Positions 6,557-15,362 of a DNA stretch of 18,729 nucleotides are shown here, in pieces (positions within the stretch are counted from its first letter, which is position 1; each line of letters starts with the position of its first letter). The notes under the pieces are model-generated. The model searched no databases and was not told the DNA's origin. It was given only the letters and a program-made list of their open reading frames with translations. The position numbers and the translations under genes were made by a program. Source of the DNA: Clostridia bacterium (GTDB lineage Bacteria > Bacillota > Clostridia > UMGS1883); NCBI GenBank assembly GCA_017468215.1, contig JAFUJG010000270.1:1-18729 (forward strand), in the 5' to 3' direction.

Positions 6557-8506
6557 ATGCAGAAGGAATTTTTTGGGGATATTTCTTACAGAGAAAATCC
6601 CTTTAATGATGACTTTGCCGTGTATTTGTTCAACGAGGGCAATAACTTCAAGAGTTATGAAATCCTCGGTGCACACAAATGCACGCTGAACGGCAAGCAG
6701 GGTTATCGTTTTGCTGTATGGGCACCAAAGGCAAGAGCCGTGCACGTTACAGGCGATTTCAACGGCTGGGAAAAGTGGCAGAACCCCATGACCCGTCTTG
6801 GTGAAACTGGTATCTGGCAGGCTTTTGTTCCCAATATTAAGGACGGAGCCATTTACAAGTACTTTGTTACACCCGAGGAGGGTGAAGGCTTCTACAAGAG
6901 CGACCCTTACGCAGTTTATGCACAGGTAAGACCTGACAATGCATCCGTTACATATGACCTTGACGGATACAAGTGGAAGGATAAAGCATATATGGAAAAA
7001 AGAGGTCAGGAAGCACCGTACTCCAAGCCTATGAACATTTACGAATGTCATCTGGGCAGCTGGAAGATGCATTCTGACGGAAGCTTCTACAACTACCGTG
7101 AAATGGCAGACGAGCTTGTACCTTATCTTAAGGATATGGGATACACTCATCTTGAAATTATGCCTATTATGGAATATCCCTTTGACGGAAGCTGGGGCTA
7201 TCAGGTAACAGGTTACTTTGCGGCAACAAGCCGTTACGGTACACCTCACGATTTAATGTATTTTGTCGATTGCTGTCACAAGGCAGGCATAAAGGTTATT
7301 ATGGACTGGGTTCCTGCTCATTTCCCACGTGACGCTTTCGGTCTGGCGAAATTTGACGGTACTCCTACCTATGAATACGCCGACACAAGAGTTGGTGAGC
7401 ATAAGGAGTGGGGAACACTTGTTTTTGACTACTCAAAGACAGAGGTTGTGTCCTTCCTTATTTCGTCGGCTATGTTCTGGGCAGACACCTATCATATCGA
7501 CGGCTTACGTGTTGACGCTGTTTCGAGTATGCTTTATCTTGACTATGCAAGAGAAGAATACATTCGTAACAAGAACGGCGGCAACGAAAACTTAGAAGCT
7601 ATTGAATTTTTAAGAAGGCTGAACGAAGCCATGTTTAACCAGTTCCCCAACTTCCTGATGATTGCTGAGGAATCTACAGCATGGCCTATGGTTACAAAGC
7701 CTCGTGATGTGGGCGGTCTTGGCTTTAACTACAAGTGGAACATGGGCTGGATGAACGACAATCTCCGCTATATGTCCATGGACCCCTACTTCAGAAGCGG
7801 CAACCATTCGCTTCTTACCTTCTCCATGATGTATGCCTTTAGTGAAAACTACATCCTGCCTCTTTCTCACGACGAGGTTGTTCACGGCAAGGCATCACTT
7901 ATCGGCAAGATGAGCGCTCTTTATGACGGCAAGTTTGACTCGTTCAGAGCATTTTTAGGCTATTACATGGCACATCCGGGTAAAAAGCTTATGTTCATGG
8001 GCGGCGAAATTGCACAGTTCTTGGAATGGAGATTCTACGAGGGCTTGGAATGGCACCTTTTAGAGGATTATCACCATTCAAGATTCCATGAATACGTTAA
8101 AAACCTTAACCACTTCTATAAAGATAACAAGCCCTTCTGGGAAATTGAAGACAGCTGGGACGGCTTTGAATGGATTAACGCAAACGACAACGAAAAATCA
8201 ATTGTTTCCTTCATGAGAAAGGGCAGAGCTAAGGGCAGTGAGGTTATTGTTGTAAGTAACTTCACACCTGTTGAGTATAAGGAATACTCAATCGGCGTTT
8301 CACGTGCGGGCGAATACGAGGAAGTATTCTCCTCCAACCGTGACATTTACGGCGGAACAGGCTCGGGCAATCCCGTACCTGTAAAGGCCAAGAAATATAA
8401 ATACGACTGTGACGGCAGACCCTATACACTTACAATTTGTGTGCCGCCCATGACAACAATGTATTTCAAACGTAAAGCAGCAAAGCGTAATACAACAAAG
8501 AAGTAA
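6557..8506 (+). CDS. glgB: 1,4-alpha-glucan branching enzyme
   Basis: GlgB cuts alpha-1,4-glucan chains and rejoins them as alpha-1,6 branches in glycogen. The 649-aa product has an N-terminal CBM48-type domain (about 45-125, with [13 protein letters not shown]) and a GH13 barrel. The barrel shows DWVPAHF (region I), GLRVDAVSS with nucleophile D320, AEEST with acid/base E371, and LSHDEVVHG with transition-state D439. A C-terminal beta domain ends in a basic tail, AAKRNTTKK. The ATG at 6557 is chosen because GTGGTG lies 6 bases upstream; the GTG pair at 6545/6548 would lack a site. It is the first gene of the operon and glgC begins 20 bases after its stop. All catalytic residues are present and the length is normal for the family. 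Confidence 0.96.
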   Translation: MQKEFFGDISYRENPFNDDFAVYLFNEGNNFKSYEILGAHKCTLNGKQGYRFAVWAPKARAVHVTGDFNGWEKWQNPMTRLGETGIWQAFVPNIKDGAIYKYFVTPEEGEGFYKSDPYAVYAQVRPDNASVTYDLDGYKWKDKAYMEKRGQEAPYSKPMNIYECHLGSWKMHSDGSFYNYREMADELVPYLKDMGYTHLEIMPIMEYPFDGSWGYQVTGYFAATSRYGTPHDLMYFVDCCHKAGIKVIMDWVPAHFPRDAFGLAKFDGTPTYEYADTRVGEHKEWGTLVFDYSKTEVVSFLISSAMFWADTYHIDGLRVDAVSSMLYLDYAREEYIRNKNGGNENLEAIEFLRRLNEAMFNQFPNFLMIAEESTAWPMVTKPRDVGGLGFNYKWNMGWMNDNLRYMSMDPYFRSGNHSLLTFSMMYAFSENYILPLSHDEVVHGKASLIGKMSALYDGKFDSFRAFLGYYMAHPGKKLMFMGGEIAQFLEWRFYEGLEWHLLEDYHHSRFHEYVKNLNHFYKDNKPFWEIEDSWDGFEWINANDNEKSIVSFMRKGRAKGSEVIVVSNFTPVEYKEYSIGVSRAGEYEEVFSSNRDIYGGTGSGNPVPVKAKKYKYDCDGRPYTLTICVPPMTTMYFKRKAAKRNTTKK

Positions 8507-8526
8507 TATATAGGAGGAAGAAGAAT

Positions 8527-9744
8527 ATGAAAGCAACAAAATGCGTAGCGATGATTCTTGCCGGCGGTCAGGGCAGCAGACTGGGTATCCTTACAAGTAA
8601 GGTTGCAAAGCCTGCGGTAACTTTTGGCGGTAAGTACAGAATTATTGACTTTGCGCTTAGTAACTGCGTTCACTCCGGCATCAGCACTATCGGTGTTCTT
8701 ACACAGTATAAGCCTCTGGAGCTGAACACATATATTGGTAACGGTAGTACATGGGACCTTGACCGTAACGACGGTGGTGTATTTGTATTGCCTCCCTACC
8801 AGAAGGAAGAAACAGGCGAGTGGTACAAGGGTACTGCAAACGCTATTTATCAGAACATTGAGTTTGTTGACCAGTACAATCCCGAGCATGTGGTTATCCT
8901 TTCCGGTGACCATATCTACAAGATGGACTACAACAAGATGATGCAGTATCACGAGGAAAAGGGTGCAGCTGCTACAATTGCAGTTATTCCTGTTCCTTGG
9001 GAAGAAGCAAGCCGTTTCGGTATTATGGAAACAGACGGTGAAGGCACAATCACACGCTTTGCCGAAAAGCCGAAGGAGCCCAAGAGCAACCTGGCTAGTA
9101 TGGGTGTTTACGTATTCAAGTGGTCTGCACTTAAGGAATACCTCATCCGTGACGAAAAAACTCCCGGAAGTGAAAACGACTTCGGTAAGAACATTATCCC
9201 TGCTATGCTTGATGATGGACAAAAGCTTACAGCTTACGGCTTTGAAGGCTACTGGAAGGATGTTGGTACTGTTCAGTCCCTTTGGGAAGCAAACATGGAC
9301 CTTTTATCCGACCCTCCGATTTTGGATATGTACGATGCTGACTGGAGAATTTTCTCCCGTAACCCTGTTAAGCCTCCTCACTATGTGGCTGACGGTGCAT
9401 CTGTTACAAATACTTGCATTACAGAAGGCTGTAATATTTACGGCGATGTTAAGAACTGTATCCTCTCCGAGGGCGTAACAGTGGGCAAGGGCAGTGTTGT
9501 TGAAGATTCTATCTTGTTCCCCGGTGTTACTATCGGTGAAAACACAGTTGTTAAGAAGGCTATTATCGGCTCCGATACAACATTGGGCAACAACGTTGTA
9601 ATCGGTGACAAGAGCGTTGACTCTAAAGAGTTCGAAAGCAAGTACTGCTCTGCTGACATTTCTCTTATCGGCGGCAATATTACTCTTGGCGACAACGTAA
9701 AAATCGGCGTAAATGCAATGGTTACAAAAACCGTTGAAGCGTAA
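8527..9744 (+). CDS. glgC: Glucose-1-phosphate adenylyltransferase, catalytic subunit
   Basis: GlgC makes ADP-glucose and pyrophosphate from ATP and glucose-1-phosphate, the committed step of glycogen synthesis. The 405-aa product has the nucleotide-binding GGQGSRL at residues 13-19, then [28 protein letters not shown] starting at residue 102, and [11 protein letters not shown] with the metal-binding D128. A left-handed beta-helix C-terminus of hexapeptide repeats runs from about residue 290. AGGAGG lies 9 bases before the ATG. glgD follows after 17 bases, as in other Firmicutes where GlgC and GlgD form a mixed enzyme. Nothing essential is missing. Confidence 0.96.
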   Translation: MKATKCVAMILAGGQGSRLGILTSKVAKPAVTFGGKYRIIDFALSNCVHSGISTIGVLTQYKPLELNTYIGNGSTWDLDRNDGGVFVLPPYQKEETGEWYKGTANAIYQNIEFVDQYNPEHVVILSGDHIYKMDYNKMMQYHEEKGAAATIAVIPVPWEEASRFGIMETDGEGTITRFAEKPKEPKSNLASMGVYVFKWSALKEYLIRDEKTPGSENDFGKNIIPAMLDDGQKLTAYGFEGYWKDVGTVQSLWEANMDLLSDPPILDMYDADWRIFSRNPVKPPHYVADGASVTNTCITEGCNIYGDVKNCILSEGVTVGKGSVVEDSILFPGVTIGENTVVKKAIIGSDTTLGNNVVIGDKSVDSKEFESKYCSADISLIGGNITLGDNVKIGVNAMVTKTVEA

Positions 9745-9761
9745 GGAAGGAGGACGAAACA

Positions 9762-10877
9762 ATGACAGACGCAATGGGTATTATTTTGACAAGAAATCAG
9801 GACGTAAGAATGAACGAACTTACACAGGTGCGTGACATTTCGGCTCTCCCTTTTGCAGGCAGATACCGTCTGATTGACTTTGTTCTTTCTAACATGGTAA
9901 ACAGTGGCATTATCAATGTTGGTATTGCAACACATGTTAACTATTCTTCTTTGATGGACCACGTGGGCAGCGGTAAGCCCTGGGATTTGAACCGTAAGAA
10001 CTACGGTCTCTTTATGCTTCCTCCCCAGGTGAGAGGCGCATCCTTAGGCGCTGCAGGCGACGTTGACCTTTTGCACAACGTGCTCACATATCTTCACAGA
10101 AGTAAGCAGAAGTATGTTGTTCTTACAGGTGCAAACATTGTATGCAACATGAGCTATAACGATGCAATTAAGTTCCACGAGGAAAAGGGTGCTGACATTA
10201 CTGTTATTTACAACGAAATGGACCTTAACGACCCTCAGCTTAAGAAGTGCACAACCTTTGATGTGAACACAGCAGGTAAGGTTGTTGGTATTCATCATAA
10301 CCTTTCCGAGCCCGTAAGCGGCAACGCAGGCATGGATGTTTATATTATCGAAAGAACTAAATTGCAGGCTCTTATTGAAGATGCATATGCTAAGGGCAGC
10401 CATTCCTTCATTAACGACATCTTAAGAACAAGCATGGATAGCCTTGATATCTGTGCATACAAGTACGAAGGCTTTGTTGGCAGAATTGACAGCGTTGTGT
10501 CCTACTATGACAACAACATGAAGATGCTTGATTGTGCCGTAAGAAACGAAATCTTTGCAGGCAAGAACCCTGTTTACACAAAGGTTAAGGACCAGGTGCC
10601 CACAAAGTACCTTGAAGGCGCAAAGGTGAAGAACTCTCTTATCGCTGACGGTTGTATTATCGACGGCGAGGTTGAAAACTCTATTATCTTCCGTGGCGTT
10701 CATATCGCAAAGGGTGCCTCTGTTAAGAACTGTATCGTAATGCAGAACAGCGTTATCCAGGAAAGATGTGACCTTGAAAACGTTGTAGTTGATAAGGAAT
10801 GTACTCTCCGCACAGGCAAGAGACTTGTAGGCCAGCCTACATATCCCGTAATTTTGCCTAAGAGAACTTTAATCTAA
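9762..10877 (+). CDS. glgD: GlgD, non-catalytic/regulatory subunit of ADP-glucose pyrophosphorylase
   Basis: This 371-aa paralogue of GlgC shares its fold landmarks: FAGRYRLIDFVLSNMVNSGI near 27-46, GKPWDLNRKNYG, and hexapeptide-repeat beta-helix sequence from about 285. The nucleotide-binding glycine loop is degenerate (LTRNQDVRMNE instead of GGQGSRL). The SGDH metal site has become TGAN (A124, N125). These losses are typical of GlgD, which activates GlgC in a heteromer rather than catalysing on its own; that role is family knowledge. AAGGAGG precedes the ATG. A 269-base gap with a hairpin and a repeat array separates it from glgA, the widest gap in the operon. Confidence 0.95.
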   Translation: MTDAMGIILTRNQDVRMNELTQVRDISALPFAGRYRLIDFVLSNMVNSGIINVGIATHVNYSSLMDHVGSGKPWDLNRKNYGLFMLPPQVRGASLGAAGDVDLLHNVLTYLHRSKQKYVVLTGANIVCNMSYNDAIKFHEEKGADITVIYNEMDLNDPQLKKCTTFDVNTAGKVVGIHHNLSEPVSGNAGMDVYIIERTKLQALIEDAYAKGSHSFINDILRTSMDSLDICAYKYEGFVGRIDSVVSYYDNNMKMLDCAVRNEIFAGKNPVYTKVKDQVPTKYLEGAKVKNSLIADGCIIDGEVENSIIFRGVHIAKGASVKNCIVMQNSVIQERCDLENVVVDKECTLRTGKRLVGQPTYPVILPKRTLI

Positions 10878-10884
10878 AAAACTT

Positions 10885-10932
10885 AAGGCATTTTCTGTCG
10901 GTGCAAAACTGTGCGTTGACAGGGAATGCCTT
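10885..10932 (+). terminator. Imperfect hairpin after glgD
   Basis: AAGGCATT and AATGCCTT pair outside CTGTC and GACAG, with a short internal mismatch and an 18-base loop, and only TT follows beyond the stem. It may be a partial terminator, a processing site or mRNA-end protector reducing glgA/glgP expression relative to glgBCD. The short T-run makes full termination unlikely. Confidence 0.4.
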
Positions 10933-10968
10933 TTGGGGTATTATTGATGGGATGAAATGCCTGCGTCA

Positions 10969-11125
10969 TGAATTGACTTCGTCATGAATTGCCCGAAGGG
11001 CATTATCGAAGAAACTCGTATGCGAGTTTCAACATTAATGAATTTCGATGAAATTCAATTCATGTTGCGAAGCAACAATTCAAGTGCGAAGCACTATTCA
11101 TGAAAGCAGAGCTTTCAATTCATTC
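10969..11125. repeat. Composite mini-hairpin array, copy 2 (between glgD and glgA)
   Basis: The units are GAC-ttc-GTC, GCCC-gaa-GGGC, a central GAAACTCG-tatg-CGAGTTTC, GAATTTC-gat-GAAATTC, GTTGC-gaa-GCAAC, GTGC-gaa-GCAC and GAAAGC-aga-GCTTTC. They are separated by ATGAATT on the left and AATTCAT on the right. The array has the same order as copy 1 at 5890-6071, with different stem bases that still pair. It ends 5 bases before the glgA ribosome binding site, so it is probably transcribed as leader or intercistronic RNA. No coding potential is seen. Confidence 0.85.
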
Positions 11126-11146
11126 GACAAGAAAGGATTTGAATAT

Positions 11147-12586
11147 ATGAACGTTTTATTTGTTACAAGCGAATGTACACCTTTTGTAAAGACAGGCGGC
11201 TTGGGTGACGTTGCAGGCTCACTTCCGCAGGAGCTTATTGCCCAGGGTGTTGAAACAAGAGTTATTCTGCCCAAATACCGTGCAATTGCAGAAAAGTACA
11301 CATCTCAGATGCGTTATATTGACCATATTTACATCAAGATGGGCTGGAGAAGCCAGTACTGCGGCGTATTTGAGCTTAAAATGAACAATGTAACTTATTA
11401 TTTTGTGGATAATGAGTATTATTTCGGTGCAAACTATATCTACGGTGATATTGCTACAGATGTTGAAAGATTTGCTTTCTTTGATAAGGCAGTTCTTGCA
11501 CTTTTGCAGGTTGTGGATTACTGGCCCGACGTTATCCATGCAAATGACTGGCAGACAGGTATGGTGCCGGTATTGCTTCGTGCACATTACGGCTTTGATT
11601 CCCGCTATGCACGCATCAAGACCATGTTTACTATCCATAACCTTAAGTTCCAGGGTATTTACGACAAGAAGGTTATTGCAGACGTTTGCGAGCTTGAAGA
11701 TTTTTACTTCACAGCAGACAAGCTCGAATTTTACAAGGATGCAAGCTTCATGAAGGGTGCTCTCACTTATTCTGACTTTATTACAACTGTTTCTCCCAGC
11801 TATGCTGAGGAAATCAAGACAGAGTTCTACGGCGAAAAGCTTGACGGTCTTCTCCGTGCAAGAAGCAATAATCTCCGTGGTATTGTAAACGGTCTTGACT
11901 ATGTGGGCTACAACCCCAAGAAGGACGAAATGATTTACGAAAACTACTCCGTGAGAGACTTTATCAGCAAGAAAAAGCTCAACAAGCTTGCACTTCAGAA
12001 GGAATTGGGTCTTATTGAGGACGATGAAAAGTTCATCATCAGCCTTGTTACACGTCTTACAGGTCAGAAGGGTATGGACCTTCTTAACTGCATCATGGAC
12101 GATTTGTGCTTTGACCAGAACATTCAGGTGGTTGTACTTGGTACAGGCGATAAGGAATGTGAAGACTCTCTTAGGTACTTTGACTGGAAGTATCACGGCA
12201 GAGTATTGGCTCAGATAAGATTTGACAACACTCTTGCACATAAGATTTATGCTGCAAGTGATGCAGTGCTTATGCCCTCATTGTTCGAACCCTGCGGATT
12301 AAACCAGCTTATTGCAATGCGCTACGGTGCAGTGCCCATTGTAAGAGAAACAGGCGGTCTTCGTGACACTGTTGAAGCTTATAACGAATTTGAAAACACA
12401 GGCACAGGCTTTAGCTTTAAAAATTACAACGCTCACGAAATGCTGGGCATCATCCGTTACGCTCATGATATCTACTATAATCGCAGAAAAGAATGGAACG
12501 GAATTTGTAAGCGAGCTATGCAGGCTGACTTTTCTTGGCAAAATAGTGCAAAAGACTACATTGAATTGTACAATAATTTAGTGTAA
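11147..12586 (+). CDS. glgA: Glycogen synthase (ADP-glucose, GT5)
   Basis: GlgA transfers glucose from ADP-glucose to the growing alpha-1,4 chain. The 479-aa length matches bacterial GlgA. It starts with MNVLFVTSEC and has the ADP-glucose-binding KTGGLGDV (K15), HANDWQTGMVP, FTIHNLKFQGIY, TTVSPSYAEEI, GIVNGLDY, the second Rossmann domain start SLVTRLTGQKGMDL, and FEPCGLNQ with catalytic-site E381, followed by ETGGLRDTV. The ATG at 11147 is chosen from family alignment and from GAAAGGA (11131-11137); the longer frame to 11048 translates the hairpin array. It is preceded by that array and followed after 151 bases by glgP. Confidence 0.96.
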   Translation: MNVLFVTSECTPFVKTGGLGDVAGSLPQELIAQGVETRVILPKYRAIAEKYTSQMRYIDHIYIKMGWRSQYCGVFELKMNNVTYYFVDNEYYFGANYIYGDIATDVERFAFFDKAVLALLQVVDYWPDVIHANDWQTGMVPVLLRAHYGFDSRYARIKTMFTIHNLKFQGIYDKKVIADVCELEDFYFTADKLEFYKDASFMKGALTYSDFITTVSPSYAEEIKTEFYGEKLDGLLRARSNNLRGIVNGLDYVGYNPKKDEMIYENYSVRDFISKKKLNKLALQKELGLIEDDEKFIISLVTRLTGQKGMDLLNCIMDDLCFDQNIQVVVLGTGDKECEDSLRYFDWKYHGRVLAQIRFDNTLAHKIYAASDAVLMPSLFEPCGLNQLIAMRYGAVPIVRETGGLRDTVEAYNEFENTGTGFSFKNYNAHEMLGIIRYAHDIYYNRRKEWNGICKRAMQADFSWQNSAKDYIELYNNLV

Positions 12587-12594
12587 AAGCATAG

Positions 12595-12623
12595 TTGACT
12601 TATCACAAAATATAGTGTAAAAT
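12595..12623 (+). promoter_or_regulatory. Sigma-A promoter of glgP
   Basis: TTGACT (12595-12600) and TAAAAT (12618-12623) are 17 bases apart in the gap between glgA and glgP. Hexamers and spacing are the same as in the glgB promoter, with unrelated spacer sequence. It would give glgP expression independent of the upstream operon, with a leader of about 108 bases. Confidence 0.7.
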
Positions 12624-12651
12624 ATCGTAGTATGCACAAGGACTAACAATT

Positions 12652-12685
12652 ATTCGACCACCGAAGACATCTTCGATGGTCGAAT
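12652..12685 (+). repeat. Long hairpin in the glgP leader
   Basis: ATTCGACCA and CGAAG pair with CTTCG and TGGTCGAAT around an ACAT loop, with one C/A mismatch. Outside it, AATTATT and AATAATT are also complementary. No T-run follows, so it is not a standard terminator. It would lie in the 5' leader of glgP RNA, ending about 40 bases before the ribosome binding site. Confidence 0.65.
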
Positions 12686-12737
12686 GTGTGTAATAATTAA
12701 AATTGGGCACACGATGCTCTAAAAGGGGTTTGAACAA

Positions 12738-15266
12738 ATGAGTAAGAAAGAACTTACTGCTGCACAGTTAGCACTCAAGGAAGAAATTTTAGGCAAGCTC
12801 AGCCGTCATTTCGGCAGAACACTTGAGGATGCTACAGCTGCACACATCTATAAGGCGGCAGCACTTACAGTGCGTGACACAATTGTAACAAGGTGGACAG
12901 AATACAGAAGGGCTCAGAGAAAGCTCCAGAACAAGGAAATTTTTTATCTTTCCTTCGAGTTTTTGATGGGTCGTGCTTTCGGCAACAACCTTCTTAACAT
13001 CGGTCTCACAAAGGACTACGAAGCAGTTCTGGAGGATATGGGCTGCTCACTTGCAGAGGTTGCATCTCAGGAAAGAGACGCAGGCTTGGGTAACGGCGGC
13101 TTGGGTCGTCTTGCAGCTTGCTTTATCGACTCTCTCACAACACTTAATCTTCCTGCTTTCGGTTGCTCTATCCGTTACGAATACGGTCTCTTTAAGCAGA
13201 GAATCGTTGACGGACAGCAGGTTGAAATGTACGACGACTGGCTTGTTGACGGCGACATGTGGGAAATTGCGAGACCTGAAGAACAGCAGACTGTGCGCTT
13301 TGGCGGCAGAGTAAACATGGTTACAGGTGATGACGGCAGAATGTATCCTGAGTATATCGATGCTACAGAAGTTATCGGTATTCCTTACGATATGCCCATT
13401 TCCGGTTTTGATGCAAAATTGGTAAACACACTCCGTCTCTGGTCTGCAAAGGCTAAGAGCGATATCCAGGCTGAATTTGACACCTTCTCCTCCGGCTACC
13501 ATGTAAAGGCCGTTGAAGAAAAGGCTATGGCAGAAGCTATCAGCAAGGTACTTTATCCCGAAGATAACAACGAACAGGGCAGAGAGCTCCGTCTTCGTCA
13601 GCAGTATTTCTTCGTATCCTGTACTTTGCAGTGGATTCTTTCCAGATTTAAGCGTCACCACGGCAGAGACCTGTCTAAATTAGCTGACTTTGTGGCTATC
13701 CACATTAACGATACACATCCTGCAATTGCTATTCCCGAAATGATGAGACTTCTCATGGACCAGGAAGGCATGAGCTGGGATCAGGCTTGGGAAATTTGTA
13801 CAAAGGTATTTGCATATACTAACCATACAGTTCTTTCCGAAGCACTTGAAAAGTGGCCCATGGAGCTTGTTCAGAGAATGCTTCCCCGTATCTGGATGAT
13901 TTTGGAAGAAATCAACAGAAGATTACAGGAAAAGCTTATCGTGACTTACGGCTACGACTGGGGCAAGATTAACTATATGGCAGTTATCGCACACGGCTAT
14001 GTTTCCATGGCTAACCTTTGCCTTTGCTGCTGTCATAAGGTTAACGGTGTTAGTGAATTGCACACAGAAATCCTTAAGAAGGATATCTTCAACGATTACT
14101 ACAACCTCGAAAGCGAGAAGTTTACAGCTATCACAAACGGTATCACATACCGCAGATGGCTCCGTCTTGCTAACCCTCAGCTGAGTGAGCTTATCACAAA
14201 AACAATCGGCGAAGGCTGGGAAAAGGACCCCATGCTTCTTGAAAAGCTTGTTCCCTTTGCAGAGGACGAAGCTTTCCAGAAGAAGTTCCAGGCTGTAAAG
14301 CTCGAAAAGAAGAAGGAATTGGCTGCTTACATCAAGGAGCATAACGGCATTGATGTTGACCCCAACTCTATCTTTGACGTTCACGTTAAGAGACTTCACG
14401 AATATAAGAGACAGCTTCTTAACATTTTACACGTAATTTATCTTTACGACCAGCTTAAGAAGAACCCTGATATGGATATTGTTCCTCACACATTCATTTT
14501 CGGTGCTAAGGCTGCAAGAGCATATACAAGAGCAAAGCTTATAATCAAGCTCATCAACGATGTTGCTAAGGTTGTTAACAACGACCCCGATATTAAGGGT
14601 AAGATTAAGGTTGTATTCGTAGAAAACTACGGTGTAACTCTTGCTCAGATGATTATTCCTGCAGCTGAAATCAGCGAACAGATTTCTACAGCAGGCTTGG
14701 AGGCTTCCGGTACAGGTAACATGAAGTTCATGGCAAACGGTGCCCTTACAGTAGGTACAATGGACGGTGCAAACGTTGAAATGAGCCAGTGTGTAGGTAC
14801 AGAAAACATGTTTATCTTCGGTATGAGTAGTGACGAGGTTGAAAAGGCTAAGAGATTTGAAACAGCTACAAGCCAGGAAATCTACGCTACAAACCCCAGA
14901 ATCAGACGTGTATTGGACCTTCTTATCAATGGTACTTTCAATTCCGAAAACTACTATTACGATATTTATCAGTCTCTTGTATTTGGCGACAAGAACGTAA
15001 CAGACAAGTACATGGTTATCCGTGACTTTGAAAGCTATGTTGAAGCTCAAAAGAGAATTGACAGAGAATACCGTGACCAGAAGACATGGACAAAGAAGGC
15101 TATTCTTAACGTAGCTAAGAGTGGTTTCTTCTCCTCTGACAGAACTATCGAAGAATACAACGATAAAATCTGGCACCTTAAGAAGTACGAAGGTGTAGAT
15201 GCACCTAAGGCTGAAATAAAGGCAACAGAGAAGAAGGCTTCTGCAAAGAAGACAACAAAGAAGTAA
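12738..15266 (+). CDS. glgP: Glycogen/maltodextrin phosphorylase (GT35)
   Basis: GlgP releases glucose-1-phosphate from glycogen ends using phosphate and pyridoxal phosphate. The 842-aa product shows the family hallmarks: LSFEFLMGRAFGNNL, GLGNGGLGRLAACF, VKRLHEYKRQLLN, and EASGTGNMKFMANGALT with the PLP lysine at K663. AAAAGGGG precedes the ATG by 9 bases. It ends with an extra Lys/Ala-rich tail (about 824-842, ending ASAKKTTKK), making it slightly longer than typical GlgP/MalP. The tail ends like that of GlgB. Operon position favours glycogen over maltodextrin as substrate; sequence alone does not separate the two. A perfect terminator follows. Confidence 0.96.
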   Translation: MSKKELTAAQLALKEEILGKLSRHFGRTLEDATAAHIYKAAALTVRDTIVTRWTEYRRAQRKLQNKEIFYLSFEFLMGRAFGNNLLNIGLTKDYEAVLEDMGCSLAEVASQERDAGLGNGGLGRLAACFIDSLTTLNLPAFGCSIRYEYGLFKQRIVDGQQVEMYDDWLVDGDMWEIARPEEQQTVRFGGRVNMVTGDDGRMYPEYIDATEVIGIPYDMPISGFDAKLVNTLRLWSAKAKSDIQAEFDTFSSGYHVKAVEEKAMAEAISKVLYPEDNNEQGRELRLRQQYFFVSCTLQWILSRFKRHHGRDLSKLADFVAIHINDTHPAIAIPEMMRLLMDQEGMSWDQAWEICTKVFAYTNHTVLSEALEKWPMELVQRMLPRIWMILEEINRRLQEKLIVTYGYDWGKINYMAVIAHGYVSMANLCLCCCHKVNGVSELHTEILKKDIFNDYYNLESEKFTAITNGITYRRWLRLANPQLSELITKTIGEGWEKDPMLLEKLVPFAEDEAFQKKFQAVKLEKKKELAAYIKEHNGIDVDPNSIFDVHVKRLHEYKRQLLNILHVIYLYDQLKKNPDMDIVPHTFIFGAKAARAYTRAKLIIKLINDVAKVVNNDPDIKGKIKVVFVENYGVTLAQMIIPAAEISEQISTAGLEASGTGNMKFMANGALTVGTMDGANVEMSQCVGTENMFIFGMSSDEVEKAKRFETATSQEIYATNPRIRRVLDLLINGTFNSENYYYDIYQSLVFGDKNVTDKYMVIRDFESYVEAQKRIDREYRDQKTWTKKAILNVAKSGFFSSDRTIEEYNDKIWHLKKYEGVDAPKAEIKATEKKASAKKTTKK

Positions 15267-15272
15267 TAACAG

Positions 15273-15317
15273 AACACACTAAAAAACCTCCGTTTTACGG
15301 AGGTTTTTTAGTGTGTT
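15273..15317 (+). terminator. Terminator of the glycogen operon
   Basis: A perfect 20-bp stem with arm AACACACTAAAAAACCTCCG and a 5-base loop starts 7 bases after the glgP stop. CGGAGG followed by TTTTTT makes a classical core. The stem also gives T after the hairpin on the other strand, so it may work in both directions. Confidence 0.92.
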
Positions 15318-15362
15318 AACAGATGCCAAAAATGTACGTTTTTAAATGGCTACCAAACATAA

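Noticed and set aside
8422..9222. Long minus-strand frames opposite the glycogen genes (also 9304-9962, 11219-12241, 14427-15176)
   Set aside because: They are antisense shadows of glg genes, a result of the codon bias there; none has a ribosome binding site or recognisable domain.
10969..11125. CRISPR array
   Set aside because: The repeated parts are only about 7 bases and the units between are self-complementary; there are no constant repeats of 25-36 bases and no cas genes.
11048..11146. N-terminal extension of glgA
   Set aside because: It translates the second hairpin array; GlgA proteins begin at MNVLFVTSEC, which has its own ribosome binding site.
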